DNA from: Massilia sp. YIM B02443
GTDB lineage: Bacteria > Pseudomonadota > Gammaproteobacteria > Burkholderiales > Burkholderiaceae_D
DNA: 47,924 bases
Assembly: GCF_030411955.1 (NCBI RefSeq)
Contig: NZ_JASNRA010000018.1
Coordinates: 57,772-105,695, forward strand
Reading direction: 5' to 3'
The notes under the pieces are model-generated. The model was not told the origin of the DNA, ran no database searches, and worked only from the letters and a program-made list of their open reading frames with translations. A program made the position numbers and the translations under genes. Within the stretch, counting starts at the first letter, position 1; each line of letters opens with the position of its first letter. Positions 1 to 7,209 of the stretch are shown here, one piece after another.

Positions 1-717
1 CGGCACCAGGGGCTGGATTTGGGCGGCATCGCGCGACACCGTGTACCAGAGTAGAAAGACGACCGCTGCCGCGATGATCAATAGGACGAAGGCGCCCAAC
101 TGGAGCGTGGCGTAGCGCTCCTCGTAATACAGGTGGAACAGCGCGGTGATCAGCGCGAATAGGATGAACACTTCGTACAGGTTCGACACCGGAATGTGGC
201 CGACGTCCGCACCCATCAGGTAGGACTCGAACCAGCGCACCGCCATGCCGGTGAAACCCAGGACCACGGCGGCCCAGCACAGGCGGGAGCCGAGCGCACT
301 GCTTGCGTGCGAGCGTGCCAGCATGCCGATCCAGTAGAACACGGTCGAGAACACGAACAGCACGCTCATCCAGAGGATCGCCGACTGGCTCGACAGCATG
401 TATTTCAGGAAGAAATTTTGTTCTGCCGCTGCCAGTGAACCGTCGTAGAGCGACACGGCCCACAAGGACAAGAGCGCAGACAGCGGGAACAGCCAGCGTA
501 CCGGCTTCCAGTGCCAGCCGAGCGCGGCCAGCGTCGGCGCGGTCAGCAACAGGATCGCGCGCTCGTAGCCATCCATGAAAGCGGCATAACGGTTCAGCGT
601 GAACAGCGCAGCGGCCAGCAGGCCGGCGCCAAACATCCAGTCAAAGCCCGTCAGACGACGAAAATAGCCGGGTGCCACCTTGTAGGCGGCGCCCGGATTC
701 GGTTGGGATGCTTCCAT
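1..717 (-). CDS. ccsB: Cytochrome c biogenesis protein CcsB/ResC-type (partial, N-terminal 239 residues)
   Basis: Integral membrane protein of the System II (Ccs) machinery, which moves heme across the membrane and attaches it to apocytochromes c. The frame is open from an ATG at 717 to the window edge, so the C-terminus is missing. The visible part has a hydrophilic N-terminus and several strong membrane segments (around residues 24-40, 110-125, 140-160 and 195-220). It also has the family-like stretch GHIPVSNLYEVFILFALITA at about residues 173-192. The heme-handling WWD region expected near the C-terminus is outside the window. It is a housekeeping gene and may mark the junction between core chromosome and accessory DNA. 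Family is clear; the CcsA versus CcsB name is a nomenclature choice. Confidence 0.85.
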   Translation of the reverse strand, partial: MEASQPNPGAAYKVAPGYFRRLTGFDWMFGAGLLAAALFTLNRYAAFMDGYERAILLLTAPTLAALGWHWKPVRWLFPLSALLSLWAVSLYDGSLAAAEQNFFLKYMLSSQSAILWMSVLFVFSTVFYWIGMLARSHASSALGSRLCWAAVVLGFTGMAVRWFESYLMGADVGHIPVSNLYEVFILFALITALFHLYYEERYATLQLGAFVLLIIAAAVVFLLWYTVSRDAAQIQPLVP

Positions 718-881
718 GCTTGTCTCCATCAATCATTGTTATAATTGCGCCTTGTTGGCGCACACTAGCGAGTGCTTCTCGATGTCGGCCTTCCTAAGCA
801 GGGACTTCGCCGCCACCGAAAGCGCGACAATTCACGCGGCTCAGCACAGACTCCGCCGCCGGCAAGACCACCGCCTGGCGA

Positions 882-1511
882 TTACACGGCTTTTCTCGCG
901 ACCAGGCCGACGAGTGCCGAACGCCCTGCGTGTTGCGTTCCTTCGTCAAGATTTGCCTCGTATTCCCGCAACTCGACAATGTCCAGAGCACCGAGTTCCG
1001 TGCCCAGCATTTCCTCGGTATAAAGATTCTCCAACACCCCAGGACCGCCTGTCTTGTATTCGAGCTGCTTGGGCGTATATCCCTGCAAAATCAGGATGCC
1101 GCCCGGCTTCAGCGTGGCGATGATGTTTTCGAACAAGCGAGCCCGCAGTGCCGGGTCGGCAAACTGAACGAAGATCGCAGCGACCATGTCGTAATATGCC
1201 GGCTTCCAGCTCCAGGCATCGCAATCGGCAATGTGGAAGTCCACCGCCACCTGCGCATCGCTGGCAAGCAGCCTTGCCTTGCCGACGGCCACTGACGAGA
1301 CATCGAAGGCGTCCACGCTCAGGCCCTGGCGGGCGAGCCAGACGCTGTTACGCCCCTCCCCGTCTGCGACCGCCAGCACCCGCATCCCCGGCCGGAGCAT
1401 GTGCCGCTGGCTGGCCAGGTAGTCGTTGGGCGCCGTCCCAAAAAGGAATTCAGGTGTGCCGTAGCGCTGGTCCCACAGGCTTGCCGCCGTTGCCGCTGTA
1501 TCGTCCGTCAT
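882..1511 (-). CDS. Class I SAM-dependent methyltransferase
   Basis: 209-residue Rossmann-fold methyltransferase. A glycine-rich SAM-binding motif I region (VLAVADGEGRNSVWLARQG, about residues 45-63) is followed by an acidic motif (VDAFDVSS) and the post-motif block LKPGGILILQGYTP near residues 134-147. The N-terminal WDQRYGTPEFLFGTAPNDYL resembles TehB/thiopurine-type methyltransferases, whose substrates are often tellurite, selenium or small thiols. The substrate here cannot be read from sequence. An AGGA element lies five to six bases upstream of the ATG. It stands alone between ccsB and the sulfur operon, same strand as both. Confidence 0.8.
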   Translation of the reverse strand: MTDDTAATAASLWDQRYGTPEFLFGTAPNDYLASQRHMLRPGMRVLAVADGEGRNSVWLARQGLSVDAFDVSSVAVGKARLLASDAQVAVDFHIADCDAWSWKPAYYDMVAAIFVQFADPALRARLFENIIATLKPGGILILQGYTPKQLEYKTGGPGVLENLYTEEMLGTELGALDIVELREYEANLDEGTQHAGRSALVGLVARKAV

Positions 1512-1620
1512 CGCATTCCTTGTCGTTCAGCAGGCTCGCCGCAGTCTGACCTGTCATGTACTGTTCATCATCCGGGATGTGCAGCGCTCACCCGGCCGTG
1601 AGGGGCGAACGCTGCATGCG

Positions 1621-2319
1621 TCAGACGCTATGCGGCAAACCCAGGTTCTGGTTCGCCGGCACGGCGACGTCGATCCGTTTCGGTTTTGGCAGGTTCAACT
1701 CGCCCATCAACTGGACGAACTCGTCGCGGCTGCGGTTGGACAGCCGCGCGTTGTGCTGCTTCTCCCAACCGATCGTCGATACCACCTGCCCCTTGTAGTC
1801 GTGCCCCGGCCACATCAACATGTCGTCTGGAAGCGAAAACAGCTTTTTCGTCACGCTGTCGAACAAGGCGTCGGCGCTGCCGCTCTGGAAATCGGTACGG
1901 CCGCACCCGTTGATCAAAAGGGTGTCGCCGGTGAACACGTTGTTGCGCCACACATAGCTCATGCTTCCTCCGGTATGGCCGGGTGTATGCAAGACCAGGA
2001 TTTCTTCGCTGCCGAAGCGAAGCACATCGCCGTCCTTCAACTGGATGTCGGCAGGCGGGATACCGCAGCCGCTCGGGACCGCCGCCTTTGCGCCGGTCAG
2101 CTCGCGCAGTTTGCCGGCCGACGTGACGTGATCCGCATGCGCGTGTGTCTCGAGGACGTAGGCCAACTTCAGGTCGAGGCGCCGCAGGTGCGCCAGGTCG
2201 CGCTCCCAGTGCTCGTCGACAGGGTCGATCAACACAGCCTCGGCACCAGCCTGGGTCGCGAGAATATAGGTAAAGGTCGAAGACTCGGGGTCAAACAGCT
2301 GAATTGGTCTGAGATTCAT
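1621..2319 (-). CDS. ETHE1-type persulfide dioxygenase (MBL fold)
   Basis: Predicted non-heme iron persulfide dioxygenase: glutathione persulfide plus oxygen gives sulfite and glutathione, in the cytoplasm. The 232-residue protein has the metallo-beta-lactamase motif HAHADH (H59, H61, D63, H64). Candidate iron ligands by comparison with ETHE1 are H59, H115 (HTPGHTGG) and D132 (GDTLLI), and the family block GCGRTDFQSG follows. I chose the ATG at 2319 because AAGGAG sits at the right distance. A longer frame from 2352 adds an unlikely Arg-rich leader. It is the last gene of the bigR operon, 45 bases after the sulfite exporter gene. This matches BigR/Blh-type sulfide detoxification operons in other Proteobacteria. 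Confidence 0.88.
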   Translation of the reverse strand: MNLRPIQLFDPESSTFTYILATQAGAEAVLIDPVDEHWERDLAHLRRLDLKLAYVLETHAHADHVTSAGKLRELTGAKAAVPSGCGIPPADIQLKDGDVLRFGSEEILVLHTPGHTGGSMSYVWRNNVFTGDTLLINGCGRTDFQSGSADALFDSVTKKLFSLPDDMLMWPGHDYKGQVVSTIGWEKQHNARLSNRSRDEFVQLMGELNLPKPKRIDVAVPANQNLGLPHSV

Positions 2320-2364
2320 GGCAGTTCTCCTTGAATAGGATGAGCGCCGCATGGGCGGCTAGAA

Positions 2365-3171
2365 TTATCGGTACAGCACCTTGGCGATCATGCCCACCGC
2401 GACGAGTGCCGACACAGCGGCAAAACCGATCTGCAACTGCGGACCGGCGAGCCGGTCCGATACAATGCGGCCGCCCAGCATGCCGGCCAGCGCCCCTGCG
2501 GCAAACGGCAGGGCCACCGCCCAAGTCATCGAGCCGGCAAACGCACTTGATGCTACGCCAGTCACCGACACCAGGGCGATCACCGCCAGCGAAGTCGCCA
2601 CGGTCGATTGCATATCCAGATTGGTATACCGCTGCAGCGCAGGCACCATCACGAAGCCGCCGCCAACACCGAGCAGGCCGGACAGCAAGCCCGCGACCGT
2701 GCCGGACAGGGCGAGCGAACGCGCGCAACGCGCAGTCCAGACAAAGCGGCCTGTGCCGCTGTCACGCATACATGGCTGCTCGAGGTCGTCGGCACTGTCC
2801 TGGCGGACGGCCTGCTTACTGGTGGCACGCCGGAATGTCTTAAACGCCACAAACAACAGGACCAGTGCGAACAGTACGCTGAGCCAGCGATTGTCGATAC
2901 GGTGCGCAAGCCACAAGCCGACTGGCGACAATAGCATCCCTGTCGCCGAGATCAGGACGGCGGCCCGGTAGCGTACGATCCCGGCTTTTAAACCCAGGAT
3001 GGCGCCGAGGGCCGCAGCCATGCCGACCGCCAGCAGGCCAATCGGACCGGCCTGGGCAACCCCCATCTGCATGCCAAAGACGAGCAGCGGCACCGCGAGA
3101 ATGCCGCCGCCGGCACCAGTGAGCGCAAGCACCACGCCAACCACTAGACCAAGCCCCAGACTGATCAGCAT
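2365..3171 (-). CDS. TauE/SafE family sulfite exporter
   Basis: 268-residue inner-membrane transporter of the TauE/SafE (DUF81) family. Its two halves each start with a glycine-rich segment of family type: LVVGVVLALTGAGGGILAVPLL near residues 9-30 and VAGLLSGLLGVGGGFVMVPAL near 158-178. About eight membrane segments can be counted, with a hydrophilic Cys/Asp-rich loop between the halves around residues 112-145. The likely role is export of sulfite made by the downstream persulfide dioxygenase; that is inferred from the operon, since family members also carry sulfoacetate and other sulfonates. A GAGGG element precedes the ATG. Confidence 0.85.
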   Translation of the reverse strand: MLISLGLGLVVGVVLALTGAGGGILAVPLLVFGMQMGVAQAGPIGLLAVGMAAALGAILGLKAGIVRYRAAVLISATGMLLSPVGLWLAHRIDNRWLSVLFALVLLFVAFKTFRRATSKQAVRQDSADDLEQPCMRDSGTGRFVWTARCARSLALSGTVAGLLSGLLGVGGGFVMVPALQRYTNLDMQSTVATSLAVIALVSVTGVASSAFAGSMTWAVALPFAAGALAGMLGGRIVSDRLAGPQLQIGFAAVSALVAVGMIAKVLYR

Positions 3172-3198
3172 GACGTTGCCCTCACCGTGGCGTTGCGG

Positions 3199-3636
3199 TT
3201 ACGCACGCTGCTTGCTTGGGGCAGCTGGCAGGCGCTCCAGCAGCTCGAAGATCGCCATCCCGGCCAGCAGTGCGCCGGTAAAGATGAGCGGCTTCTCACC
3301 ACCGCCGACCAGCGACACCAGCGCCGGCCCCGGGCAATAGCCCGCCAGGCCCCAGCCCACCCCAAAGGTCAGGCCGCCGAAGACCAGGCGCCGGTCGATC
3401 TGCGTGGCGGTTGGCAAGCGCATGGCATCGCCGAGCAGCGACTTTTGGCGTCCGGCGGCAAAATGGAAGGCGATCAGGCCGACTGCAATCGCTCCGCCCA
3501 TGACGAATGCCAGCGAAGGATCCCAATTGCCGGCCAGGTCGAGGAAGTTCAGGACTTTCGCCGGGTCGGCCATGCCCGACACAAGCAGACCGATACCGAA
3601 GACAAGCCCGACGATCAATGCCATTACGATTTGCAT
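3199..3636 (-). CDS. YeeE/YedE family transporter subunit, half-size (second of pair)
   Basis: 145-residue membrane protein of the YeeE/YedE (thiosulfate transporter-related, PmpB-like) family. The N-terminal MALIVGLVFGIGLLVSGMADPAKVLNFLDL contains the family motif GMADPxKVxxFLD. A second conserved block, FGVGWGLAGYCPGPAL, lies near residues 93-108 and holds a cysteine of the type used in sulfur transport by full-length YeeE. Four membrane segments are visible. It follows the other half-size YeeE gene by 12 bases, so the two probably form one transporter. GGAGA precedes the start. Substrate (thiosulfate, persulfide or another sulfur species) is inferred from family and operon only. Confidence 0.83.
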   Translation of the reverse strand: MQIVMALIVGLVFGIGLLVSGMADPAKVLNFLDLAGNWDPSLAFVMGGAIAVGLIAFHFAAGRQKSLLGDAMRLPTATQIDRRLVFGGLTFGVGWGLAGYCPGPALVSLVGGGEKPLIFTGALLAGMAIFELLERLPAAPSKQRA

Positions 3637-3648
3637 GAAAAATTCTCC

Positions 3649-4080
3649 TTAAACCATTAGGTGACGCACGACATACACGGTGACGAATCCGGCCAGCATG
3701 AAGCTCGCCGTGGCGACCAGGGAACGCGGCGAACGCCGCGACAGGCCACATACGCCGTGGCCGCTTGTGCACCCTGCCCCATAGCGCGTGCCTAGGCCGA
3801 CCAGCAATCCGGCGACGACCAGCGTTCCGGTGCCGGCCTCGATGCGGGCCTCCGGCAGGGTGGCAAACATCCCGTACACCAAAGGTGCACCGAGCAGTCC
3901 CCCAAGAAACGCGACACGCCAGGCGATGTCGCCCCGAAGTGGTCGCAGCAAGCCGCCGAGCACGCCGCTGATGCCAGCAATCCGCCCGTTGAACAGTACA
4001 AACAGTGCGGCCGATAGACCGATCAGCAAGCCGCCGAACAGCGACGCCCACGGCGTGAACTCGCTCCAGTTGATGGTCAT
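3649..4080 (-). CDS. YeeE/YedE family transporter subunit, half-size (first of pair)
   Basis: 143-residue membrane protein, partner of the next gene (PmpA-like). It has four predicted membrane segments and the family block GTRYGAGCTSGHGVCGLSR near residues 96-114. The first cysteine there is at the position typical of YeeE proteins, and CTSGHGVCG is a hallmark motif. Its ATG overlaps the bigR stop codon (ATGA), so translation is coupled to the regulator. A strong AAGGAG element lies inside the end of bigR. In related bacteria this pair sits in BigR-controlled sulfide-response operons. Confidence 0.85.
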   Translation of the reverse strand: MTINWSEFTPWASLFGGLLIGLSAALFVLFNGRIAGISGVLGGLLRPLRGDIAWRVAFLGGLLGAPLVYGMFATLPEARIEAGTGTLVVAGLLVGLGTRYGAGCTSGHGVCGLSRRSPRSLVATASFMLAGFVTVYVVRHLMV

Positions 4081-4448
4081 GATTTACTCTCCTTAAGCGT
4101 TTTACAGTACAGCTCGTATAGAACTTCCATCACTGCCATCGCGTCCTTGCTCGCGATGGTGTAATAGATCTGCTTGCCCTCCCGGCGTGTATTGACCAGC
4201 TGCTCATCACGCAGCACGCCAAGCTGTTGCGAGAGCGTCGGTTGGCGAATGCCGGTCAAGGCTTCGAGCTCGCTGACACAGAACTCCCCTTGGGTCATCT
4301 GGCAAAGCAGCAGCAGGCGGTCGGGATTGCCCAGCGCCTTCAACAGGCCGCAAGCCTGCTCCGCGGCGCGGCGCATCGATTCGATATCGATGCCGTCGGC
4401 AGGACACAGCCCTTTTTCTTCATCCGTTGTCAGCATCCTACTCACCAT
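4077..4448 (-). CDS. bigR: BigR/SqrR-type persulfide-sensing ArsR-family repressor
   Basis: 123-residue winged-helix repressor. The helix-turn-helix spans about residues 55-80 (CVSELEALTGIRQPTLSQQLGVLRDE is family-typical), followed by a wing with RREGKQIYY. Cys49 (in LLLLCQM) and Cys115 (in YELYC) are 66 residues apart. That is the spacing of the redox pair in BigR (42/108) and SqrR (41/107), which links as a tetrasulfide or disulfide when persulfides rise. Extra cysteines at 15, 33 and 57 are visible. It heads the sulfur operon and probably represses its own promoter. The ATG at 4448 is used here; an in-frame ATG four codons on is an alternative. Confidence 0.88.
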   Translation of the reverse strand: MVSRMLTTDEEKGLCPADGIDIESMRRAAEQACGLLKALGNPDRLLLLCQMTQGEFCVSELEALTGIRQPTLSQQLGVLRDEQLVNTRREGKQIYYTIASKDAMAVMEVLYELYCKTLKESKS

Positions 4449-4463
4449 TCAAAATACATTTTC

Positions 4464-4493
4464 ATAGTATATCGTGTATCGAACTATTTTCAA
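4464..4493 (-). promoter_or_regulatory. bigR operon promoter with embedded inverted repeat (probable BigR operator)
   Basis: Reading the minus strand there is a -35 TTGAAA (4488-4493), a 16-base spacer and a -10 TATACT (4466-4471), with the expected start about 20 bases before the bigR ATG. An inverted repeat ATAGT...ACTAT (4464-4468 and 4483-4487) in an AT-rich block covers the -10 and spacer, the usual place for an ArsR-family operator. The same 274-base gap must contain the promoter of the divergent DUF442/sqr genes. I see no equally good plus-strand promoter, but one more inverted repeat, AATTGT...ACAATT, lies at 4597-4615. Confidence 0.7.
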
Positions 4494-4722
4494 GTATATT
4501 GTCACTTGTGTCGGCGATCGGCGACATTGTGTGTGCGTGCCGGATCGGGAGTCAGGCGTATGCTTAGAAATGTCACCTGAATTGCTGCAGGCGAGGAATT
4601 GTTAACACGACAATTTTTGACCTTCCTTGATCCGCATGGCCGGGCAGCGGCGCTCCTTCTGGCGGCTGTCAGCTCGTAAGCACAGTTGGTCAGACGGAAA
4701 AATCAACCATCCAGGAGATCCC

Positions 4723-5139
4723 ATGAAATTCAAGCAGCTCAGCCCGGACCTCGCGGTCTCGCAACAGGTTCAACTTGAGGACATCCCCGCCTTGGCACAA
4801 GACGGTTTTCGTTCAATTATCTGCAACCGGCCGGATGGCGAAGGACCAGACCAGCCTGCGTTCAGCCAGATCGAGCAGGAGGCTGCACGGTTCGGCATAG
4901 AAGCAAGGTATCTTCCTGCGGCACCTGACAATGTCACCGACACCCATGCGGCCGCGTTCAAGCTACTGATGGCCGAATTGCCAAAGCCGGTACTCGGCTA
5001 TTGCCGCACCGGGCGGCGCTCGACGTCGATGTGGGCGCTTTCCCGTGCAGGGGAGGAATCACCCGCCAAGTTGCTGGAGGCGGCCTCGCAGGCCGGCTAC
5101 GATCTCGGCGCACTCGCGCCACGCCTTGAAAAAAAATAA
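4723..5139 (+). CDS. DUF442 (TIGR01244) sulfur-transferase/phosphatase-like protein
   Basis: 138-residue protein matching the domain found at the N-terminus of Blh proteins and often encoded next to sulfide:quinone oxidoreductase. It has a tyrosine-phosphatase-like fold signature with loop YCRTGRRS (Cys94, Arg at +5/+6), the likely persulfide-carrying or nucleophilic cysteine. The block FRSIICNRPDGE at about residues 29-40 is also family-typical. The ATG at 4723 has an AGGAGA element 5-6 bases upstream; the frame extends back to 4627 but that leader has no ribosome site. It lies 13 bases before sqr, on the strand opposite bigR. A role in passing sulfane sulfur between SQR and the dioxygenase is inferred. 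Confidence 0.83.
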   Translation: MKFKQLSPDLAVSQQVQLEDIPALAQDGFRSIICNRPDGEGPDQPAFSQIEQEAARFGIEARYLPAAPDNVTDTHAAAFKLLMAELPKPVLGYCRTGRRSTSMWALSRAGEESPAKLLEAASQAGYDLGALAPRLEKK

Positions 5140-5152
5140 CCCGGAGGTAGAC

Positions 5153-5869
5153 ATGTCCGCATCACATGAGGTGCTCATCGTCGGCGGCGGCGCGGCCGGT
5201 ATCGCAGTGGGGGCCAGTCTGCAAGCGCGGCTGCCCGGCATCGACATCGCCATCATCGAACCTGCCACCACCCACTTTTACCAGCCTGGCTGGACCATGG
5301 TCGGGGCTGGGATTTTCAAGGCCGGCGATACCGCGCACGACATGGCTTCGGTCATGCCGCGCGGAGTTCGCTGGATCAAGGCCGCGGCTGCCGAGTTCGC
5401 ACCGGAACGCAACGCAGTGGTACTTGCCGACGGCAGCGAGGTGGCTTACCGCAGCCTCGTGGTCTGCCCGGGCTTGAAGCTCGACTGGCAAGGCATCGAG
5501 GGCCTGGCCGATGCGCTTGGCCGCAATGGCGTCACGTCGAACTACCGCTTCGACCTGGCGCCCTATACCTGGGAACTGGTCCAGCAGTTGCGGCGCGGCC
5601 GCTTCCTGTTCACCCAACCCGCCATGCCAATCAAGTGCGCAGGAGCGCCCCAGAAAGCGATGTATCTGTCGGCGGACCACTGGAAACGTACAGGTGTGCT
5701 TGACGAAATCGATATCGACTTCTGCTCCGCCGGCGCAGTGCTGTTCGGTGTCGCGGACTATGTGCCGGCACTCATGGAATACGTGCAGGCCTACGGAATC
5801 GGGCTCAACTTCGGCGAGAACCTGACCGCGATCGACGGCGAAAGCAAGCGGGCTACTTGGGGAGAATAG
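5153..5869 (+). pseudogene. sqr: Sulfide:quinone oxidoreductase, C-terminally truncated by a Tn3-family transposon end
   Basis: FAD-dependent enzyme that oxidises sulfide to persulfide and reduces quinone at the inner membrane. The N-terminal half is intact: GGGAAGIAVG dinucleotide-binding motif (about residues 11-20), acidic IIEP, YQPGWT block, and the active-site cysteines in VVCPGLKLDW and IKCAGAPQK. The frame ends after 238 residues, whereas the family is about 370-430. The last codons (Trp-Gly-Glu-stop) are made by the transposon inverted repeat that starts at 5859. The missing part should contain the third redox cysteine and the membrane-binding C-terminus, so the product is almost certainly inactive. 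The remainder is not found beyond the other transposon end or elsewhere in this window. GGAGG precedes the ATG. Confidence 0.9.
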
Positions 5870-5896
5870 GGAAAACGGAAAAAATCGGGCGCTAAG
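5859..5896 (+). repeat. Left 38-bp terminal inverted repeat of the Tn3-family transposon
   Basis: Starts GGGGAGAATAGGG and ends GGGCGCTAAG. It matches the reverse complement of 21001-21038 at 37 of 38 positions, the difference being base 5. It overlaps the end of the truncated sqr frame and supplies its stop codon. Confidence 0.92.
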
Positions 5897-6148
5897 CCCT
5901 GTTACCGATTCTTGAAGTCCGCAGCGGCCGATATTTTTCTCATCAACCTTCTTGCTCTTCCTTCAAATGTAATATCCGGTCCCGTAGATGTGCTCCCAGG
6001 CCAACGAGGACACGAAACTGCAGCATACTGGCGTCGGGGAGCTGCCAGGACCGCGCGCAACCTGTGTCGCCCGCTCCAGAAACACCGCATGCCAAAGAAC
6101 GATGGCGCCCGTCACCAGGTTTAAGCCGCGGTCGCACATATCACCTAA

Positions 6149-7057
6149 GAGACGGTTTAATAACTCACCGGAAACGCATCCGGTGCAGTAATGAAGAGCC
6201 GAGCGCGATGAAAATCATCGCTTCCGACACATCAAGGCGCTGCTCGTAGTCCCGGACAAGACGGCGATAGCGCATCAGCCATGCAAACGTGCGCTCGACG
6301 ACCCAGCGTCGCGGTTGTACCTGAAAGCCGTCCTGGCCCTGTAAGCCACGTACGACTTCGACGGTAAAGTCGAGATAGGCTGCCTTGTCGAGCAAGGTGC
6401 GTCGGTCGTAAGCCGCATCGCCGAACAGATGCTTGACCCATGGCCAACGCTTGACTAAAGCATCGAGGACCGATTGCGCACCTGTTGAATCGGCGATGTC
6501 GGCAGGCGTCAGATTCACTGCCAGCAGTCGCCCGTCGGTATCGACCGCGATATGTCGTTTGCGGCCGCTGATCTTCTTGTGTGCGTCGTAGCCGCGCTCA
6601 CGTGCGCCTGGTGCCTTGACGGACTGGCTGTCGACGATGCCGGCCGAGGGGACGACTTCGCGCTGTTCGCACATTCGGTCCAGCATCAATGCCAGATCGT
6701 GGATCGTTCGGAAGAGGAAGCGTCGCACTAGCCGACGGAACCAGTAATACACCGTTTGATAGGGAGGAAAATCGTTTGGCAACATGCGCCATTCGCAGCC
6801 CGAACGGACCAGATAACGAAGTGCATTGATCACCTGGCGAAGTTCCGTCCTGCGGGGGCGACCAGTACGAGCAGCGCCCGGCAGTAATGGCTCGATGAGT
6901 TTCCATTCCTGATCACTCACATCAGTAGGATAACCCTTGCGCTCCTTGGGAACCCGGACCTTATGCCGTGTTCGTTGCTCTGCTGTCCACATGGCGTACT
7001 CCTATCGAAGAGGACCATTTGGACATCATAGTTGCTTCCGAGTTTTCAAACCGTCTC
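6149..7057 (-). mobile_element. IS5-family insertion sequence (909 bp) with TAA target duplication
   Basis: Ends are GAGACGGTTTAATAACTC on the left and, reverse-complemented, GAGACGGTTTGAAAACTC on the right (16/18). TAA is duplicated directly outside at 6146-6148 and 7058-7060, the TNA-type duplication of IS5 subgroups of about this length. A single transposase gene fills it. It appears intact and interrupts the decayed Tn3 transposase. Confidence 0.9.
6165..6992 (-). CDS. IS5-family transposase
   Basis: 275-residue DDE transposase. The N-terminal DUF4096-like domain (SDQEWKLIEPLLPG, about residues 26-39) is followed by GCEWRMLPNDFPPYQTVYYW. The catalytic residues are in IVDSQSVKAP, FGDAAYDRR and VVERTFAWLMRYRRL. 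No stop or frameshift is seen. A GGAG element precedes the ATG. It probably serves only transposition of its own IS. Confidence 0.93.
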   Translation of the reverse strand: MWTAEQRTRHKVRVPKERKGYPTDVSDQEWKLIEPLLPGAARTGRPRRTELRQVINALRYLVRSGCEWRMLPNDFPPYQTVYYWFRRLVRRFLFRTIHDLALMLDRMCEQREVVPSAGIVDSQSVKAPGARERGYDAHKKISGRKRHIAVDTDGRLLAVNLTPADIADSTGAQSVLDALVKRWPWVKHLFGDAAYDRRTLLDKAAYLDFTVEVVRGLQGQDGFQVQPRRWVVERTFAWLMRYRRLVRDYEQRLDVSEAMIFIALGSSLLHRMRFR

Positions 7058-7209
7058 TAAGCGATGAATCAAGACCGCTCTGGCAAGCGCATTGCGCGAC
7101 TGCTTGCCAAGCGTATCAGACTGTAACTTTCTGCAATACCACCAAGTTTCTCGTATTAAAAAAATACAGATCCTCGATTTCTAACGGTAGCCGCTAATCG
7201 GGCAGTGCT

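Larger units (their letters stand above)
5963..7130 (-). pseudogene. Decayed 3' end of a second Tn3-family transposase gene, split by an IS5-family element
   Basis: Removing the IS at 6149-7057 and one TAA copy joins a minus-strand frame reading SRNALARAVLIHRLGDMCDR and then GLNLVTGAIVLWHAVFLERA. This aligns with residues near 885-935 of the intact transposase at 17337-20297 (SRNALARAV versus ARNALARAV, NLVTGAIVLW versus NLVTAAIVLW). After that the frame shifts, and pieces such as WEH and a stop at 5963 are still visible. About a dozen residues are deleted between the two conserved blocks. The catalytic glutamate context NKGEA of the intact copy is replaced by GKQS. The remnant reads toward the left inverted repeat 66 bases away, so both ends of the unit carry a transposase 3' end facing outward. 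Confidence 0.78.

Noticed and set aside
1587..1602. CTCAC-CCGGCC-GTGAG dyad as terminator of the sulfur operon
   Set aside because: The stem is only 5 bp and no T-run follows in the direction of transcription.
5897..5962. Possible continuation of sqr after the transposon end
   Set aside because: The stop codon lies inside the inverted repeat and downstream frames encode Tn3 transposase remnant, not SQR.
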